From Tipula vernalis (Eukaryota; Arthropoda; Insecta; Diptera; Tipulidae), in NCBI GenBank assembly GCA_958295665.1, contig OY282560.1, forward strand, positions 91,674,311 to 91,738,310: 64,000 nucleotides of DNA, given 5' to 3'. Positions within the stretch are counted from its first letter, which is position 1. Every line of letters begins with the position of its first letter. Of the stretch, positions 50,732 through 63,440 are shown piece by piece. The notes below the pieces were generated by a model. That model worked only from the letters and a program-made list of their open reading frames with translations. It searched no databases and was not told the origin of the DNA. Both the position numbers and the translations under genes were made by a program.

Positions 50732-53149
50732 CCTATTGATAGAGGTATCAACCATCGTAATCGGACCATTTTAGATTTTTGCCGCCCAAAAACTTGTGGG
50801 CTATAGCACAGTTAATTTTCAATAAATTTGAGTTTTCTAAGAAATGTTTAGAAATAATCGAGCAATCAAAATGAAAATTGTCCCAGCAATTACAGGTCCC
50901 GAAACCTATTGATAGAGGTATCAACCATCGTATTCGGACCAATTAGATTTTTGCCGCCCAAAAACTTGTGGGCTATAGCACAGTTAATTTTCAATAAAAT
51001 TGAATTTTCTAAGAAATGTTTAGAAATAATCGAGCAATCAAAATGAAAATTGTCCCAGCAATTACAGGTCCCGAAACCTATTGATAGAGGTATCAACCAT
51101 CGTAATCGGACCATTTTAGATTTTTGCCGCCCAAAAACTTGTGGGCTATAGCACAGTTAATTTTCAATAAATTTGAGTTTTCTAAGAAATGTTTAGAAAT
51201 AATCGAGCAATCAAAATGAAAATAGTTACAGCAATACAGGTCCCGAAACCTATTGATAGAGGTATCAACCATCGTAATCGGACCATTTTAGATTTTTGCC
51301 GCCAAAAACTTGTGGGCTATAGCACAGTTAATTTTCAATAAAATTGAATTTTCTAAGAAATGTTTAGAAATAATCGAGCAATCAAAATGAAAATTGTCCC
51401 AGCAATTACAGGTCCCGAAACCTATTGATAGAGGTATCAACCATCGTAATCGGACCATTTTAGATTTTTGCCGCCCAAAAACTTGTGGGCTATAGCACAG
51501 TTAATTTTCAATAAATTTGAGTTTTCTAAGAAATGTTTAGAAATAATCGAGCAATCAAAATGAAAATTGTCCCAGCAATTACAGGTCCCGAAACCTATTG
51601 ATAGAGGTATCAACCATGGTAATCGGACCATTTTAGATTTTTGCCGCCCAAAAACTTGTGGGCTATAGCACAGTTAATTTTCAATTAAATTGAATATTCT
51701 AAGAAATGTTTAGAAATAATCGAGCAATCAAAATGAAAATTGTCCCAGCAATTACAGGTCCCGAAACCTATTGATAGAGGTATCAACCATCGTAATCGGA
51801 CCATTTTAGATTTTTGCCGCCCAAAAACTTGTGGGCTATAGCACAGTTAATTTTCAATAAATTTGAGTTTTCTAAGAAATGTTTAGAAATAATCGAGCAA
51901 TCAAAATGAAAATTGTCCCAGCAATTACAGGTCCCGAAACCTATTGATAGAGGTATCAACCATCGTATTCGGACCAATTAGATTTTTGCCGCCCAAAAAC
52001 TTGTGGGCTATAGCACAGTTAATTTTCAATAAAATTGAATTTTCTAAGAAATGTTTAGAAATAATCGAGCAATCAAAATGAAAATTGTCCCAGCAATTAC
52101 AGGTCCCGAAACCTATTGATAGAGGTATCAACCATCGTAATCGGACCATTTTAGATTTTTGCCGCCCAAAAACTTGTGGGCTATAGCACAGTTAATTTTC
52201 AATAAATTTGAGTTTTCTAAGAAATGTTTAGAAATAATCGAGCAATCAAAATGAAAATTGTCCCAGCAATTACAGGTCCCGAAACCTATTGATAGAGGTA
52301 TCAACCATCGTAATCGGACCATTTTAGATTTTTGCCGCCCAAAAACTTGTGGGCTATAGCACAGTTAATTTTCAATAAAATTGAATTTTCTAAGAAATGT
52401 TTAGAAATAATCGAGCAATCAAAATGAAAATTGTCCCAGCAATTACAGGTCCTGAAACCTATTGATAGAGGTATCAACCATCGTAATCGGACCATTTTAG
52501 ATTTTTGCCGCCCAAAAACTTGTGGGCTATAGCACAGTTAATTTTCAATAAAATTGAATTTTCTAAGAAATGTTTAGAAATAATCGAGCAATCAAAATGA
52601 AAATTGTCCCAGCAATTACAGGTCCCGAAACCTATTGATAGAGGTATCAACCATCGTAATCGGACCATTTTAGATTTTTGCCGCCCAAAAACTTGTGGGC
52701 TATAGCACAGTTAATTTTCAATAAAATTGAATTTTCTAAGAAATGTTTAGAAATAATCGAGCAATCAAAATGAAAATTGTCCCAGCAATTACAGGTCCCG
52801 AAACCTATTGATAGAGGTATCAACCATCGTAATCGGACCATTTTAGATTTTTGCCGCCCAAAAACTTGTGGGCTATAGCACAGTTAATTTTCAATAAATT
52901 TGAGTTTTCTAAGAAATGTTTAGAAATAATCGAGCAATCAAAATGAAAATTGTCCCAGCAATTACAGGTCCCGAAACCTATTGATAGAGGTATCAACCAT
53001 CGTAATCGGACCATTTTAGATTTTTGCCGCCCAAAAACTTGTGGGCTATAGCACAGTTAATTTTCAATAAAATTGAATTTTCTAAGAAATGTTTAGAAAT
53101 AATCGAGCAATCAAAATGAAAATTGTCCCAGCAATTACAGGTCCCGAAA
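50732..53149 (+). repeat. 14-monomer HOR, 2418 bp, copy 2
   Basis: This is the same monomer order and length as copy 1. The one clear difference I noticed is aattaaattgaatattc here (near 51.68 kb) where copy 1 has aataaaattgaatattc (near 49.27 kb). After 53149 the order diverges: the next monomer is not NSN. Confidence 0.9.
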
Positions 53150-53668
53150 CCTATTGATAGAGGTATCAACCATCGTAATCGGACCATTTTAGATTTTTGC
53201 CGCCCAAAAACTTGTGGGCTATAGCACAGTTAATTTTCAATAAAATTGAATTTTCTAAGAAATGTTTAGAAATAATCGAGCAATCAAAATGAAAATTGTC
53301 CCAGCAATTACAGGTCCCGAAACCTATTGATAGAGGTATCAACCATCGTAATCGGACCATTTTAGATTTTTGGCGCCCAAAAACTTGTGGGCTATAGCAC
53401 AGTTAATTTTCAATAAATTTGAGTTTTCTAAGAAATGTTTAGAAATAATCGAGCAATCAAAATGAAAATTGTCCCAGCAATTACAGGTCCCGAAACCTAT
53501 TGATAGAGGTATCAACCATGGTAATCGGACCATTTTAGATTTTTGCCGCCCAAAAACTTGTGGGCTATAGCACAGTTAATTTTCAATTAAATTGAATATT
53601 CTAAGAAATGTTTAGAAATAATCGAGCAATCAAAATGAAAATTGTCCCAGCAATTACAGGTCCCGAAA

Positions 53669-55744
53669 CCTATTGATAGAGGTATCAACCATCGTAATCG
53701 GACCATTTTAGATTTTTGCCGCCCAAAAACTTGTGGGCTATAGCACAGTTAATTTTCAATAAATTTGAGTTTTCTAAGAAATGTTTAGAAATAATCGAGC
53801 AATCAAAATGAAAATTGTCCCAGCAATTACAGGTCCCGAAACCTATTGATAGAGGTATCAACCATCGTATTCGGACCATTTTAGATTTTTGCCGCCCAAA
53901 AACTTGTGGGCTATAGCACAGTTAATTTTCAATAAAATTGAATTTTCTAAGAAATGTTTAGAAATAATCGAGCAATCAAAATGAAAATTGTCCCAGCAAT
54001 TACAGGTCCCGAAACCTATTGATAGAGGTATCAACCATCGTAATCGGACCATTTTAGATTTTTGCCGCCCAAAAACTTGTGGGCTATAGCACAGTTAATT
54101 TTCAATAAAATTGAATTTTCTAAGAAATGATTAGAAATAATCGAGCAATCAAAATGAAAATTGTCACAGCAATTACAGGTCCCGAAACCTATTGATAGAG
54201 GTATTAACCATCGTAATCGAACCATTTTAGATTTTTGCCGCCCAAAAACTTGTGGGCTATAGCACAGTTAATTTTCAATAAATTTGAGTTTTCTAAGAAA
54301 TGTTTAGAAATAATCGAGCAATCAAAATGAAAATTGTCACAGCAATTACAGGTCCCGAAACCTATTGATAGAGGTATCAACCATCGTAATCGAACCATTT
54401 TAGATTTTTGCCGCCCAAAAACTTGTGGGCTATAGCACAGTTAATTTTCAATAAAATTGAATTTTCTAAGAAATGTTTAGAAATAATCGAGCAATCAAAA
54501 TGAAAATTGTCACAGCAATTACAGGTCCCGAAACCTATTGATAGAGGTATCAACCATCGTAATCGGACCATTTTAGATTTTTGCCGCCCAAAAACTTGTG
54601 GGCTATAGCACAGTTAATTTTCAATAAAATTGAGTTTTCTAAGAAATGTTTAGAAATAATCGAGCAATCAAAATGAAAATTGTCACAGCAATTACAGGTC
54701 CCGAAACCTATTGATAGAGGTATCAACCATCGTAATCGAACCATTTTAGATGTTTGCCGCCCAAAAACTTGTGGGCTATAGCACAGTTAATTTTCAATAA
54801 ATTTGAGTTTTCTAAGAAATGTTTAGAAATAATCGAGCAATCAAAATGAAAATTGTCCCAGCAATTACAGGTCCCGAAACCTATTGATAGAGGTATCAAC
54901 CATCGTATTCGGACCATTTTAGATTTTTGCCGCCCAAAAACTTGTGGGCTATAGCACAGTTAATTTTCAATAAAATTGAATTTTCTAAGAAATGTTTAGA
55001 AATAATCGAGCAATCAAAATGAAAATTGTCCCAGCAATTACAGGTCCCGAAACCTATTGATAGAGGTATCAACCATCGTAATCGGACCATTTTAGATTTT
55101 TGCCGCCCAAAAACTTGTGGGCTATAGCACAGTTAATTTTCAATAAAATTGAATTTTCTAAGAAATGATTAGAAATAATCGAGCAATCAAAATGAAAATT
55201 GTCACAGCAATTACAGGTCCCGAAACCTATTGATAGAGGTATTAACCATCGTAATCGAACCATTTTAGATTTTTGCCGCCCAAAAACTTGTGGGCTATAG
55301 CACAGTTAATTTTCAATAAATTTGAGTTTTCTAAGAAATGTTTAGAAATAATCGAGCAATCAAAATGAAAATTGTCACAGCAATTACAGGTCCCGAAACC
55401 TATTGATAGAGGTATCAACCATCGTAATCGAACCATTTTAGATTTTTGCCGCCCAAAAACTTGTGGGCTATAGCACAGTTAATTTTCAATAAAATTGAAT
55501 TTTCTAAGAAATGTTTAGAAATAATCGAGCAATCAAAATGAAAATTGTCACAGCAATTACAGGTCCCGAAACCTATTGATAGAGGTATCAACCATCGTAA
55601 TCGGACCATTTTAGATTTTTGCCGCCCAAAAACTTGTGGGCTATAGCACAGTTAATTTTCAATAAAATTGAATTTTCTAAGAAATGTTTAGAAATAATCG
55701 AGCAATCAAAATGAAAATTGTCCCAGCAATTACAGGTCCCGAAA
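53669..55744 (+). repeat. 6-monomer HOR, 1038-bp period, two copies
   Basis: The order gtattcgg, ordinary, aaatgattag with gtattaacc, NSN with gtcacagc, gaacc monomers recurs exactly 1038 bp (6 x 173) apart (anchor 53842/54880). The edges are approximate: the first monomers differ by gatgtttgcc near 54.75 kb and the last by cacagc versus cccagc. Confidence 0.83.
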
Positions 55745-56949
55745 CCTATTGATAGAGGTATCAACCATCGTAATCGGACCATTTTAGATTTTTGCCGCCC
55801 AAAAACTTGTGGGCTATATAGCACAGTTAATTTTCAATAAAATTGAATTTTCTACGAAATGTTTAGAAATAATCGAGCAATCAAAATGAAAATTGTCCCA
55901 GCAATTACAGGTCCCGAAACCTATTGATAGAGGTATCAACCATCGTAATCGAACCATTTTAGATGTTTGCCGCCCAAAAACTTGTGGGCTATAGCACAGT
56001 TAATTTTCAATAAAATTGAATTTTCTAAGAAATGTTTAGAAATAATCGAGCAATCAAAATGAAAATTGTCACAGCAATTACAGGTCCCGAAACCTATTGA
56101 TAGAGGTATCAACCATCGTAATCGAACCATTTTAGATTTTTGCCGCCCAAAAACTTGTGGGCTATAGCATAGTTAATTTTCAATAAAATTGAATTTTCTA
56201 AGAAATGTTTAGAAATAATCGAGCAATCAAAATGAAAATTGTCCCAGCAATTACAGGTCCTGAAACCTATTGATAGAGGTATCAACCATCGTAATCGGAC
56301 CATTTTAGATTTTTGCCGCCCAAAAACTTGTGGGCTATAGCACAGTTAATTTTCAATAAAATTGAGTTTTCTAAGAAATGTTTAGAAATAATCGAGCAAT
56401 CAAAATGAAAATTGTCACAGCAATTACAGGTCCCGAAACCTATTGATAGAGGTATCAACCATCGTAATCGGACCATTTTAGATTTTTGCCGCCCAAAAAC
56501 TTGTGGGCTATAGCACAGTTAATTTTCAATAAATTAGAGTTTTCTAAGAAATGTTTAGAAATAATCGAGCAATCAAAATGAAAATTGTCCCAGCAATTAC
56601 AGGCCCCGAAACCTATTAATAGAGGTATCAACCATCGTAATCGGACCATTTTAGATTTTTGCCGCCCAAAAACTTGTGGGCTATAGCACAGTTAATTTTC
56701 AATAAAATTGAATTTTCTAAGAAATGTTTAGAAATAATCGAGCAATCAAAATGAAAATTGTCCCAGCAATTACAGGTCCTGAAACCTATTGATAGAGGTA
56801 TCAACCATCGTAATCGGACCATTTTAGATTTTTGCCGCCCAAAAACTTGTGGGCTATAGCACAGTTAATTTTCAATAAAATTGAATTTTCTAACAAATGT
56901 TTAGAAATAATCGAGCAATCAAAATGAAAATTGTCCCAGCAATTACAGG

Positions 56950-58730
56950 TCCCGAAACCTATTGATAGAGGTATCAACCATCGTAATCGGACCATTTTAG
57001 ATTTTTGCCGCCCAAAAACTTGTGGGCTATAGCACAGTTAATTTTCAATAAATTTGAGTTTTCTAAGAAATGTTTAGAAATAATCGAGCAATCAAAATGA
57101 AAATTGTCACAGCAATTACAGGTCCCGAAACCTATTGATAGAGGTATCAACCATGGTAATCGGACCATTTTAGATTTTTGCCGCCCAAAAACTTGTGGGC
57201 TATAGCACAGTTAATTTTCAATTAAATTGAATATTCTAAGAAATGTTTAGAAATAATCGAGCAATCAAAATGAAAATTGTCCCAGCAATTACAGGTCCCG
57301 AAACCTATTGATAGAGGTATCAACCATCGTAATCGGACCATTTTAGATTTTTGCCGCCCAAAAACTTGTGGGCTATAGCACAGTTAATTTTCAATAAATT
57401 TGAGTTTTCTAAGAAATGTTTAGAAATAATCGAGCAATCAAAATGAAAATTGTCCCAGCAATTACAGGTCCCGAAACCTATTGATAGAGGTATCAACCAT
57501 CGTATTCGGACCAATTAGATTTTTGCCGCCCAAAAACTTGTGGGATATAACACAGTTAATTTTCAATAAAATTGAATTTTCTAAGAAATGTTTAGAAATA
57601 ATCGAGCAATCAAAATGAAAATTGTCCCAGCAATTACAGGTCCCGAAACCTATTGATAGAGGTATCAACCATCGTAATCGGACGATTTTAGATTTTTGCC
57701 GCCCAAAAACTTGTGGGCTATAGCACAGTTAATTTTCAATAAATTTGAGTTTTCTAAGAAATGTTTAGAAATAATCGAGCAATCAAAATGAAAATTGTCC
57801 CAGCAATTACAGGTCCCGAAACCTATTGATAGAGGTATCAACCATCGTAATCGGACCATTTTAGATTTTTGCCGCCCAAAAACTTGTGGGCTATAGCACA
57901 GTTAATTTTCAATAAAATTGAATTTTCTAAGAAATGTTTAGAAATAATCGAGCAATGAAAATGAAAATTGTCCCAGCAATTACAGGTCCCGAAACCTATT
58001 GATAGAGGTATCAACCATCGTAATCGGACCATTTTAGATTTTTGCCGCCCAAAAACTTGTGGGCTATAGCACAGTTAATTTTCAATAAATTTGAGTTTTC
58101 TAAGAAATGTTTAGAAATAATCGAGCAATCAAAATGAAAATTGTCCCAGCAATTACAGGTCCCGAAACCTATTGATAGAGGTATCAACCATGGTAATCGG
58201 ACCATTTTAGATTTTTGCCGCCCAAAAACTTGTGGGCTATAGCACAGTTAATTTTCAATTAAATTGAATATTCTAAGAAATGTTTAGAAATAATCGAGCA
58301 ATCAAAATGAAAATTGTCCCAGCAATTACAGGTCCCGAAACCTATTGATAGAGGTATCAACCATCGTAATCGGACCATTTTAGATTTTTGCCGCCCAAAA
58401 ACTTGTGGGCTATAGCACAGTTAATTTTCAATAAATTTGAGTTTTCTAAGAAATGTTTAGAAATAATCGAGCAATCAAAATGAAAATTGTCCCAGCAATT
58501 ACAGATCCCGAAACCTATTGATAGAGGTATCAACCATCGTATTCGGACCAATTAGATTTTTGCCGCCCAAAAACTTGTGGGCTATAGCACAGTTAATTTT
58601 CAATAAAATTGAATTTTCTAAGAAATGTTTAGAAATAATCGAGCAATCAAAATGAAAATTGTCCCAGCAATTACAGGTCTCGAAACCTATTGATAGAGGT
58701 ATCAACCATCGTAATCGGACCATTTTAGAT
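56950..58730 (+). repeat. 6-monomer HOR, 1037-bp period
   Basis: The module with ccatgg, aattaaattgaatattc, gtattcgg and ccaattagat at 57.0-57.7 kb recurs at 58.0-58.7 kb (ccatgg at 57151 and 58188). It is the same module as in the 47-53 kb region. Confidence 0.82.
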
Positions 58731-59898
58731 TTTTGCCGCCCAAAAACTTGTGGGCTATAGCACAGTTAATTTTCAATAAAATTGAATTTTCTAAGAAATG
58801 ATTAGAAATAATCGAGCAATCAAAATGAAAATTGTCCCAGCAATTACAGGTCCCGAAACCTATTGATAGAGGTATTAACCATCGTAATCGAACCATTTTA
58901 GATTTTTGCCGCCCAAAAACTTGTGGGCTATAGCACAGTTAATTTTCAATAAATTTGAGTTTTCTAAGAAATGTTTAGAAATAATCGAGCAATCAAAATG
59001 AAAATTGTCACAGCAATTACAGGTCCGAAACCTATTGATAGAGGTATCAACCATCGTAATCGGACCATTTTAGATTTTTGCCGCCCAAAAACTTGTGGGC
59101 TATAGCACAGTTAATTTTCAATAAAATTGAATTTTCTAAGAAATGTTTAGAAATAATCGAGCAATCAAAATGAAAATTGTCCCAGCAATTACAGGTCCCG
59201 AAACCTATTGATAGAGGTATCAACCATCGTAATCGGACCATTTTAGATTTTTGCCGCCCAAAAACTTGTGGGCTATAGCACAGTTAATTTTCAATAAAAT
59301 TGAGTTTTCTAAGAAATGTTTAGAAATAATCGAGCAATCAAAATGAAAATTGTCACAGCAATTACAGGTCCCGAAACCTATTGATAGAGGTATCAACCAT
59401 CGTAATCGGACCATTTTAGATTTTTGCCGCCCAAAAACTTGTGGGCTATAGCACAGTTAATTTTCAATTAAATTGAATTTTCTAAGAAATGTTTAGAAAT
59501 AATCGAGCAATCAAAATGAAAATTGTCCCAGCAATTACAGGTCCCGAAACCTATTGATAGAGGTATCAACCATCGTAATCGGACCATTTTAGATTTTTGC
59601 CGCCCAAAAACTTGTGGGCTATATAGCACAGTTAATTTTCAATAACATTGAATTTTCTAAGAAATGTTTAGAAATAATCGAGCAATAAAAATGAAAATTG
59701 TCACAGCAATTACAGGTCCCGAAACCTATTGATAGAGGTATCAACCATCGTAGTCGGACCATTTTAGATTTTTGCTGCCCAAAAACTTGTGGGCTATAGC
59801 ACAGTTGATTTTCAATGAAATTGAGTTTTCTAAGAAATGTTTAGAAATAATCGAGCAATCAAAATGAAAATTGTCCCAGCAATTACAGGTCCCGAAAC

Positions 59899-60960
59899 CT
59901 ATTGATAGAGGTATCAACCATCGTAATCGAACCATTTTAGATTTTTGCCGCCCAAAAACTTGTGGGCTATAGCACAGTTAATTTTCAATAAATTTGAGTT
60001 TTCTAAGAAATGTTTAGAAATAATCGAGCAATCAAAATGAAAATTGTCCCAGCAATTACAGGTCCCGAAACCTATTGATAGAGGTATCAACCATCGTAAT
60101 CGGACCATTTTAGATTTTTGCCGCCCAAAAACTTGTGGGCTATAGCACAGTTAATTTTCAATAAAATTGAATTTTCTAAGAAATGTTTAGAAATAATCGA
60201 GCAATCAAAATGAAAATTGTCCCAGCAATTACAGGTCCCGAAACCTATTGATAGAGGTATCAACCATCGTAATCGGACCATTTTAGATTTTTGCCGCCCA
60301 AAAACTTGTGGGCTGTAGCACAGTTGATTTTCAATAAAATTGAATTTTCTAAGAAATGTTTAGAAATAATCGAGCAATCAAAATGAAAATTGTCCCAGCA
60401 ATTACAGGTCCCGAAACCTATTGATAGAGGTATCAACCATCGTAATCGGACCATTTTAGATTTTTGCCGCCCAAAAACTTGTGGGCTATAGCACAGTTAA
60501 TTTTCAATAAATTTGAGTTTTCTAAGAAATGTTTAGAAATAATCGAGCAATCAAAATGAAAATTGTCCCAGCAATTACAGGTCCCGAAACCTATTGATAG
60601 AGGTATCAACCATCGTAATCGGACCATTTTAGATTTTTGCCGCCCAAAAACTTGTGGGCTATAGCACAGTTAATTTTCAATAAAATTGAATTTTCTAAGA
60701 AATGTTTAGAAATAATCGAGCAATCAAAATGAAAATTGTCCCAGCAATTACAGGTCCCGAAACCTATTGATAGAGGTATCAACCATCGTAATCGGACCAT
60801 TTTAGATTTTTGCCGCCCAAAAACTTGTGGGCTGTAGCACAGTTGATTTTCAATAAAATTGAATTTTCTAAGAAATGTTTAGAAGTAATCGAGCAATCAA
60901 AATGAAAATTGTCCCAGCAATTACAGGTCCCGAAACCTATTGATAGAGGTATCAACCATC
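59899..60960 (+). repeat. 3-monomer HOR, 519-bp period
   Basis: NSN, ordinary and ggctgtagc/gttgatttt monomers alternate; the ggctgtagc change starts at 60311 and 60830, exactly 519 bp apart. gttgatttt here is not accompanied by gaatatttt, so these are not KY monomers. Confidence 0.75.
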
Positions 60961-61359
60961 GTAATCGGACCATTTTAGATTTTTGCCGCCCAAAAACTTG
61001 TGGGCTATAGCACAGTTAATTTTCAATAAAATTGAATTTTCTAAGAAATGTTTAGAAATAATCGAGCAATCAAAATGAAAATTGTCCCAGCAATTACAGG
61101 TCCCGAAACCTATTGATAGAGGTATCAACCATCGTAATCGAACCATTTTAGATTTTTGCCGCCCAAAAACTTGTGGGCTATAGCACAGTTAATTTTCAAT
61201 AAAATTGAATTTTCTAAGAAATGTTTAGAAATAATCGAGCAATCAAAATGAAAATTGTCCCAGCAATTACAGGTCCCGAAACCTATTGATAGAGGTATCA
61301 ACCATCGTAATCGGACCATTTTAGATTTTTGCTGCCTAAAACTTGTGGGCTATAGCACA

Positions 61360-63440
61360 GTTAATTTTCAATAAAATTGAGTTTTCTAAGAAATGTTTAG
61401 AAATAATCGAGCAATCAAAATGAAAATTGTCCCAGCAATTACATGTCCCGAAACCTATTGATAGAGGTATCAACCATCGTAATCGGACCATTTTAGATTT
61501 TTGCCGCCTAAAAACTTGTAGGCTATAGCAGAGTTAATTTTCAATTAAATTGAATTTTCTAAGAAATGTTTAGAAATAATCGAGCAATCAAAATGAAAAT
61601 TGTCCCAGCAATTACAGGTCCCGAAACCTATTGATAGAGGTATCAACCATCGTAATCGGACCATTTTAGATTTTTGCCGCCCAAAAACTTGTGGGCTATA
61701 GCACAGTTAATTTTCAATAAAATTGAGTTTTCTAAGAAATGTTTAGAAATAATCGAGCAATCAAAATGAAAATTGTCCCAGCAATTACAGGTCCCGAAAC
61801 CTATTGATAGAGGTATCAACCATCGTAATCGGACCATTTTAGATTTTTGCCGCCCAAAAACTTGTGGGCTTATAACACAGTTAATTTTCAATAAAATTGA
61901 ATTTTCTAAGAAATGTTTAGAAATAATCGAGCAATCAAAATGAAAATTGTCCCAGCAATTACAGGTCCCGAAACCTATTGATAGAGGTATCAACCATCGT
62001 AATCGGACCATTTTAGATTTTTGCCGCCCAAAAACTTGTGGGCTATAGCACAGTTAATTTTCAATAAAATTGAGTTTTCTAAGAAATGTTTAGAAATAAT
62101 CGAGCAATCAAAATGAAAATTGTCCCAGCAATTACATGTCCCGAAACCTATTGATAGAGGTATCAACCATCGTAATCGGACCATTTTAGATTTTTGCCGC
62201 CCAAAAACTTGTGGGCTATAGCAGAGTTAATTTTCAATAAAATTGAATTTTCTAAGAAATGATTAGAAATAATCGAGCAATCAAAATGAAAATTGTCACA
62301 GCAATTACAGGTCCCGAAACCTATTTGATAGAGGTATCAACCATCGTAATCAAACCATTTTAGATTTTTGCCGCCCAAAAACTTGTGGGCTATAGCACAG
62401 TTAATTTTCAATAAATTTGAGTTTTCTAAGAAATGATTAGAAATAATCGAGCAATCAAAATGAAAATTGTTACAGTAATACAGGTCCCGAAACCTATTGA
62501 TAGAGGTATCAACCATCGTAATCGGACCATTTTAGATTTTTGCCGCCCAAAAACTTGTGGGCTTATAGCACAGTTAATTTTCAATAAAATTGAATTTTCT
62601 AAGAAATGTTTAGAAATAATCGAGCAATCAAAATGAAAATTGTCCCAGCAATTACAGGTCCCGAAACCTATTGATAGAGGTATCAACCATCGTAATCGGA
62701 CCATTTTAGATTTTTGCCGCCCAAAAACTTGTGGGCTATAGCACAGTTAATTTTCAATAAAATTGAGTTTTCTAAGAAATGTTTAGAAATAATCGAGCAA
62801 TCAAAATGAAAATTGTCCCAGCAATTACAGGTCCCGAAACCTATTGATAGAGGTATCAACCATCGTAATCGGACCATTTTAGATTTTTGCCGCCTAAAAA
62901 CTTGTAGGCTATAGCACAGTTAATTTTCAATTAAATTGAATTTTCTAAGAAATGTTTAGAAATAATCGAGCAATCAAAATGAAAATTGTCCCAGCAATTA
63001 CAGGTCCCGAAACCTATTGATAGAGGTATCAACCATCGTAATCGGACCATTTTAGATTTTTGCCGCCCAAAAACTTGTGGGCTATAGCAGAGTTAATTTT
63101 CAATAAAATTGAATTTTCTAAGAAATGATTAGAAATAATCGAGCAATCAAAATGAAAATTGTCCCAGCAATTACAGGTCCCGAAACCTATTTGATAGAGG
63201 TATCAACCATCGTAATCGAACCATTTTAGATTTTTGCCGCCCAAAAACTTGTGGGCTATAGCACAGTTAATTTTCAATAAATTTGAGTTTTCTAAGAAAT
63301 GTTTAGAAATAATCGAGCAATCAAAATGAAAATTGTCGCAGCAATTACAGGTCCCGAAACCTATTGATAGAGGTATCAACCATCGTAATCGGACCATTTT
63401 AGATTTTTGCCGCCCAAAAAATTGTGGGCTATAGCACAGT
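61360..63440 (+). repeat. 693- and 866-bp offset repeats
   Basis: acatgtcccg (61441/62134), gcagagtt (61528/62221) and the cttata linker (61869/62562) recur at 693 bp (4 x 173 + 1). ctatttgatag (62321/63187), gcagag (62221/63087) and aaatgattag recur at 866 bp (5 x 173 + 1). The paired gccta/taggc hairpin recurs at 1386 bp, twice 693. Confidence 0.78.

Larger units (their letters stand above)
47101..53149 (+). repeat. Array domain 6: highly homogenised HOR region
   Basis: A small set of monomers with diagnostic changes (ccatgg instead of ccatcg, gtattcgg, ccaattagat, gaatattctaag) recurs in fixed order. It contains a 345-bp dimer duplication followed by two complete 2418-bp 14-monomer copies. 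Monomers at equal positions in successive HOR copies are nearly identical while neighbours differ more, which is the signature of recent block amplification. Confidence 0.85.
53150..59735 (+). repeat. Array domain 7: six-monomer HORs
   Basis: Two six-mer duplications lie here, with 1038-bp (53.7-55.6 kb) and 1037-bp (57.0-58.7 kb) offsets. gtcacagc monomers reappear from about 54.17 kb. The ccatgg/gtattcgg module of the previous domain is also found at 57.0 and 58.0 kb, so the two domains share parts. Confidence 0.7.
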
